Source: JASFQI01 sp050115555 (GTDB lineage Bacteria; Desulfobacterota; DSM-4660; Desulfatiglandales; HGW-15). Taken from it: DNA of 9,659 nt. Shown in pieces: positions 6,848 to 9,659 of the stretch (positions are counted from its first letter, which is position 1; every line of letters begins with the position of its first letter). The position numbers and the translations under genes are program-made. Location: NCBI GenBank assembly GCA_050115555.1, contig JASFQI010000184.1:1-9659 (forward strand). The letters are read 5' to 3'. The notes under the pieces are model-generated. The model was not told where the DNA came from and did no database searches. It saw only the letters and a program-made list of their open reading frames with translations.

Positions 6848-8108
6848 GACATTTTTCTTCGTGCTGTTCACTGTGCTTCTGGTGTCCACAGGGCATACCT
6901 GGGCGCTCGTGCCGGAGCAGGTCTTGGTGCTGGCCAACCGTAACGCTGCCAGGAGCGTCGGGCTGGCCCGATACTATATGGAGAAGCGAGGGATTCCGCC
7001 AGATCATCTTGTGACGCTGTGGTTGACGGACACAGAGAGCTGCTCGCGAGAGGCTTATGAAAAGAAAGTGCTGGCTCCGGTCGTGCGCTACCTCGAGGAG
7101 AATTCCGCAAAGCCCATCCGGTGCCTGGTCACGGTATACGGGGTTCCTCTGCGGGTCCACCCTCCGGAGATGACATCGGAGGAAAAAAGCCGGTACAGGG
7201 GTTTAAAAAGAGAGATCGCGCACGTCAGTGAGAGATTGAAACAGGCGAAAAAGGGGTCAGAAGAGCAAAAGACCATGAGACGGAAGTTCAGGGCAATAAG
7301 CGTCGAGATGGGCAGGCTTTCAAAAAAAAGCCAGCGTGCTGCCCTCGATTCGGAGATCGCTCTTGCGCTGGCAGCCCCCTATGAGCTTTCGAAATGGATT
7401 CCCAATCCATACTTCCTTGGGTTTCGGGGAAAACCTATGCCCGCCGGGGCACCGCAGCGCAAAGACGTTCTCATGGTGGCGCGCCTGGACGGCCCCAGCC
7501 CGGAGATCGTACGCCGGATTGTGGATGAGGCAATGGAGGCGGAAAGGACAGGGCTGCAGGGCAAGGCCTACTTCGACGCACGCTGGCCTAGGCCCGATGC
7601 GGAGAAAGAACCTACAAAGCTAACCTACCGATTCTACGATCTGTCGATCCATAAGGCCGCCGAGCTGGTGGAAAAGAACAGCCATATACCCGTCATTTTA
7701 GACGCAAAGGAAACTCTATTCCAACCAGGAGAATGCGAAGAAGCAGCACTCTACTGCGGCTGGTACAGTCACCATCAGTACATAGATGCCTTTGAATGGC
7801 GTCCCGGTTCGGTGGGCTACCACATCGCGAGTTCCGAGTGCGGAACGCTCAAGGGCAACAAAAGCCAGGTCTGGTGCAAGCGGATGCTAGAGGAGGGCGC
7901 AGCCGTAACCATTGGTCCGGTAGATGAGCCGTATTTGCATTCATTTCCCGTTCCTCAGATGTTCTTTGGACTTCTTCTGGAAGGGCGCTGGACGTTGGCC
8001 GAGTGCTATACTCTGAGCCTCCCTATTTTGTCCTGGCAAATGGTGCTGGTGGGCGATCCGCTGTACAAGCCGTTCAATCGCAAAGAGGTTTCTGCAGAGG
8101 ATCAATGA
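6834..8108 (+). CDS. TIGR03790-family exported protein
   Basis: 424 residues matching the TIGR03790 family, a group of predicted exported proteins without an established function. Residues 1-24 form a signal peptide (hydrophobic core FFFVLFTVLLVS, likely cleavage after WA). The family opening EQVLVLANRNAARSVGLARY (28-47) with RGIPPDHLV follows, then SREAYEKKVLAPV (71-83) and LVTVYGVPLRV (98-108). A charged segment (about 114-170), rich in K, R and E, is probably helical or coiled coil. The C-terminal half carries LYCGWYSHHQY (306-316), GYHIASSECGTLKG (328-341), GAAVTIGPVDEPYLHSFPVP (355-374) and the closing WQMVLVGDPLYKPF (401-414), the strongest family mark. The GDPLY ending and the H/C-bearing blocks recall gingipain/caspase-like (clan CD) folds, but that is my inference. 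The ATG at 6834 lies inside the dehydrogenase gene, which implies translational coupling; its own ribosome-binding site is weak. Confidence 0.85.
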   Translation: MGGCKTFFFVLFTVLLVSTGHTWALVPEQVLVLANRNAARSVGLARYYMEKRGIPPDHLVTLWLTDTESCSREAYEKKVLAPVVRYLEENSAKPIRCLVTVYGVPLRVHPPEMTSEEKSRYRGLKREIAHVSERLKQAKKGSEEQKTMRRKFRAISVEMGRLSKKSQRAALDSEIALALAAPYELSKWIPNPYFLGFRGKPMPAGAPQRKDVLMVARLDGPSPEIVRRIVDEAMEAERTGLQGKAYFDARWPRPDAEKEPTKLTYRFYDLSIHKAAELVEKNSHIPVILDAKETLFQPGECEEAALYCGWYSHHQYIDAFEWRPGSVGYHIASSECGTLKGNKSQVWCKRMLEEGAAVTIGPVDEPYLHSFPVPQMFFGLLLEGRWTLAECYTLSLPILSWQMVLVGDPLYKPFNRKEVSAEDQ

Positions 8109-8204
8109 ATTCCTAGCCGTCTGGCACGACCGTTTCACTCACCCCTCACTCCCTCCTTTTCCATTCCCGTTCTCACCCCTGATTCAGCCCGACTTCAGAA
8201 GAAA
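8109..8204 (+). terminator. C-rich, G-poor tract between convergent genes, possible Rho-dependent terminator
   Basis: The 96 bases between the two convergent stop codons contain no hairpin with a T-tract. Instead the + strand from about 8135 to 8180 is almost pure pyrimidine plus A, with a single G between 8138 and 8180. C-rich, G-poor RNA just past a stop codon is the usual look of a Rho-loading site, here for the dehydrogenase-TIGR03790 transcript. It is suggestive only. Confidence 0.3.
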
Positions 8205-9317
8205 TCACCGAATCCGACGACGTAGTGCTTTTCCAAAAAGCCGGGTGCGCAACTGCCGGAGCTTGGCCCATCTCAGATGGGACAGGAAAGGGTGAATCCA
8301 GCTCACACGGAAGGCCTCCTTATGATAACGTTTCGGGGTGACCCCGCGGGCCAGGAGGTGATTGACTTTGGTGATGCATCGATTCCCCCATCGCGATACC
8401 TCGAGGCGTATGGTTTTCCCATCGTCATAGGTCGGGATCTGCTGAACGGCGTGTATTCCATTCGAGCCCAGCTCCGCCACGAGGATGGAGCCGGTTCGTT
8501 CAAAGCGGCCCCACGTCAGGTAGTCCCCACTGTCCCAATACACGTGATTCGTGACGAAGTTCCCCAGGGAATAAGCCACTGCTGCCTCTCGATAACGTTC
8601 GAGCCCTTGGAGCACGTGAGGGTGGTGTCCGAGAACCATGGTTGCGCCGGCGTCCACGAAGGCGCGGGCCTGCTCGATTTGCCCGGGTGAAGGGATACGA
8701 AACCGCTCTTTACCCCAGTGAGGCGAGACGATCACGTGGTCTACGGTTTTGCGAAGGGATTTGATCGTAGCGCACATCTTCCCCGTATCCAGATGAACCA
8801 CTCCGCTGCTGGTTTCTGTCGCGTAGCGGCAGGGGCCTGTGGACGGGTCCACAGCGGCGATGAAGGCCACAGACCCCCCCCCGAGTTCCACAACGGCCGG
8901 TCGCGCGGCCTCTGCAAAGGTGTCACCCGCCCCAAACGATGTGATTCCCAGATCGCCGAGCATGTCTCGAAGCCGGTGGAAACCCTCGTCCATACAATCG
9001 AAGGCGTGGTTGTTTCCAAGGGTGACTACGTGGATGCCTGCATCGCGCAGAGATTGAATCTGTCCCGGGCTGGCGATGACGCGCGGCTCCGTACTGACCG
9101 TTTCGCGGCCCGGCAATGTGCACTCGAGGTTGGCAAAGACCATGTCGCAGGAGGCAAATAGATCGCGCACTTCCTGGGAAAGGCTCTCCAGGCCGCGCCC
9201 GGCATGCCGGTCCCAGGGCTTGGTGACGAACAGGAGATCCCCGACGGCGGCAAGCCGGAAGCGGAGGCCCGGAGCGGGCTGAGCGTTATGGGCACAAAGA
9301 ATGTTCATAACACGCAT
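8205..9317 (-). CDS. capA: CapA-family protein (PGA_cap metallophosphatase-like)
   Basis: 370-residue protein of the CapA/PgsA family, whose members have a calcineurin-like metallophosphoesterase fold and are linked to poly-gamma-glutamate capsule formation in Gram-positives and to many polysaccharide loci elsewhere. Fold signatures: LAAVGDLLF (22-30, metal-binding Asp27), FANLECTLPG (61-70), LGNNHAFD (100-107), VSPHWGKE (197-204), LGHHPHVLQG (229-238) and AYSLGNF (248-254). The full set of metal-site motifs is present. Unlike B. anthracis CapA or PgsA there is no N-terminal membrane anchor or signal peptide, and the C-terminus (about 345-370) is strongly basic. A cytosolic or peripherally bound protein is therefore predicted. 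The ATG at 9317 is taken as start; the ATG at 9308 is an alternative, and neither has a clear SD. It is convergent with the TIGR03790 gene, and a structured leader lies upstream. The family is firm; a poly-gamma-glutamate role is not shown. Confidence 0.9.
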   Translation of the reverse strand: MRVMNILCAHNAQPAPGLRFRLAAVGDLLFVTKPWDRHAGRGLESLSQEVRDLFASCDMVFANLECTLPGRETVSTEPRVIASPGQIQSLRDAGIHVVTLGNNHAFDCMDEGFHRLRDMLGDLGITSFGAGDTFAEAARPAVVELGGGSVAFIAAVDPSTGPCRYATETSSGVVHLDTGKMCATIKSLRKTVDHVIVSPHWGKERFRIPSPGQIEQARAFVDAGATMVLGHHPHVLQGLERYREAAVAYSLGNFVTNHVYWDSGDYLTWGRFERTGSILVAELGSNGIHAVQQIPTYDDGKTIRLEVSRWGNRCITKVNHLLARGVTPKRYHKEAFRVSWIHPFLSHLRWAKLRQLRTRLFGKALRRRIR

Positions 9318-9408
9318 GGGTGTAAGGTTCTTGCATCTTTCCGCTTTTCTTGCGCTTATCGTCTGTGATGCGTGAACGCTTTATTCTCAAAAGAGCATGA
9401 AAATGAGG

Positions 9409-9474
9409 CGCTTGAGTGCATTCCTCTTCCCGTGTCAACGGGACTGCAAGAGGAATGAAAATGTCTCAAGAGCG
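9409..9474. repeat. nested inverted repeat / long hairpin upstream of capA
   Basis: Three nested arms pair perfectly: inner CCCGT (9429-9433) with ACGGG (9438-9442) around loop GTCA; middle CATTCCTCTT (9419-9428) with AAGAGGAATG (9448-9457), separated from the inner stem by a one-sided bulge ACTGC (9443-9447); outer CTTGAG (9411-9416) with CTCAAG (9465-9470), flanked by CG/CG (9409-9410, 9473-9474) after a 2-base bulge. That gives 21 to 23 paired positions in 66 bases. No T-run follows on either strand, so it is not a standard terminator. It lies 92 to 157 bases upstream of the capA start, so it could be a leader RNA structure, an operator or part of a small RNA. Confidence 0.7.
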
Positions 9475-9534
9475 AGGTATGAACATACACCAGAATCCGC
9501 GGAAAGAAAACCGTTCCACGAATGTACCATCATA

Positions 9535-9565
9535 CGGCCTGCACGTGAATGATCATTGAAGGCCG
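9535..9565. repeat. inverted repeat CGGCCT/AGGCCG enclosing a palindrome
   Basis: CGGCCT (9535-9540) and AGGCCG (9560-9565) form a perfect 6-base dyad around a 19-base loop. The loop contains CACGTG (9542-9547) and the 10-base palindrome AATGATCATT (9548-9557). GTACCAT occurs on both sides as a direct repeat (9524-9530 and 9567-9573). It could be an operator cluster; no binding protein can be named. Confidence 0.35.
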
Positions 9566-9634
9566 AGTACCATTTTTTCACACGTCACGCTTTTTAAAGA
9601 AGAGCGCAACCGAATACGAGAGTCTATAAAGCGG

Positions 9635-9656
9635 TTCCAATAGTTGGAAGTATAAT
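9635..9656 (+). promoter_or_regulatory. dyad TTCCAA-TAG-TTGGAA beside a TATAAT box at the right edge
   Basis: TTCCAA (9635-9640) and TTGGAA (9644-9649) form a perfect dyad with a 3-base centre. One base (G9650) separates it from TATAAT (9651-9656), a perfect -10 hexamer reading rightward out of the window. There is no -35 match at 16-18 bases, so an activator-dependent or repressed promoter for a gene beyond the right edge is possible. The window ends too soon to test this. Confidence 0.3.
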
Positions 9657-9659
9657 TCC

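Larger units (their letters stand above)
9318..9659. other. 342-base region without a convincing gene, rich in inverted repeats
   Basis: This is the region upstream of capA. It holds a nested hairpin (9409-9474), a second inverted repeat (9535-9565), a dyad beside a TATAAT box at the right edge (9635-9656) and an imperfect direct repeat, AAGAGCATGAAAATG (9391-9405) and AAGAGGAATGAAAATG (9448-9463). The longest ATG frame I traced is 51 codons (9397-9552, +), with poor coding features. No tRNA-like fold was seen. It is probably regulatory sequence between capA and a gene beyond the right edge. Confidence 0.5.

Noticed and set aside
6077..6937. 286-codon minus-strand frame opposite the dehydrogenase
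   Set aside because: The dehydrogenase frame holds every catalytic motif; the long antisense frame is a by-product of high G+C codon use.
8122..8137. TGGCACG-N4-TTTCA resembling a sigma54 promoter on the + strand
   Set aside because: The -24 half is excellent, but the -12 half lacks the G of the TTGC core, and no + strand gene follows; it would only read antisense into capA.
9433..9438. Perfect TTGACA -35 hexamer on the minus strand upstream of capA
   Set aside because: The hexamer 17 bases downstream is TCAAGC, a poor -10, and the match falls in the loop of the hairpin.
9397..9552. 51-codon + strand ORF beginning MKMRRLSAFLF
   Set aside because: No convincing ribosome-binding site, odd composition and overlap with the nested hairpin. 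A real small protein cannot be excluded, but nothing supports it.

Overview
The window looks like part of a cell-surface polysaccharide (capsule or exopolysaccharide) region from a moderately GC-rich Gram-negative bacterium. The gene mix (CapK-type adenylate-forming enzyme, TviB-type nucleotide-sugar dehydrogenase, TIGR03790 protein, multi-VanZ membrane protein, CapA) is what I would expect in a deltaproteobacterial lineage such as sulfate reducers or syntrophs. That placement rests on gene content only and is an inference. No rRNA, tRNA, CRISPR array, transposase or integrase gene was seen.

Layout, left to right. (1) 2-1234 (+): a CapK/phenylacetate-CoA-ligase-like adenylate-forming enzyme, cut off by the left edge. 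(2) 1260-2045 (-): an M55 (DppA-like) D-aminopeptidase, convergent with gene 1 and with a plausible promoter at 2137-2165. (3) About 2240-3420: an AT-rich island (15-40% G+C in many 60-base lines, against about 55-70% outside). It holds a secreted TPR protein (2300-2896) and the first half of an unrecognised membrane protein of about seven helices (2995-3924). (4) 3963-5360 (+): a membrane protein in which I can recognise three successive VanZ-like modules. (5) 5537-6847 (+): a UDP-N-acetylhexosamine 6-dehydrogenase of the TviB/WbpO type. Its 3' end overlaps (6) 6834-8108 (+): an exported TIGR03790-family protein. (7) 8205-9317 (-): a CapA-family protein, convergent with gene 6. (8) 9318-9659: a stretch with no convincing gene but several inverted repeats, the strongest being a nested hairpin at 9409-9474 lying 92-157 bases upstream of capA.

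How the genes may work together: the dehydrogenase supplies a UDP-hexosaminuronic acid for a glycan. CapK-type proteins and CapA-type proteins are frequent in such loci and may modify or control the polymer. The VanZ protein and the 7-helix protein are inner-membrane factors of unknown role, and the TIGR03790 and TPR proteins are predicted to act outside the cytoplasm. No glycosyltransferase, Wzx/Wzy or export gene lies in the window, so the polysaccharide role depends on what lies outside it. The least explained parts are the AT-rich cassette (TPR, 7-helix and triple-VanZ genes), the dehydrogenase-TIGR03790 pair and the structured leader upstream of capA.
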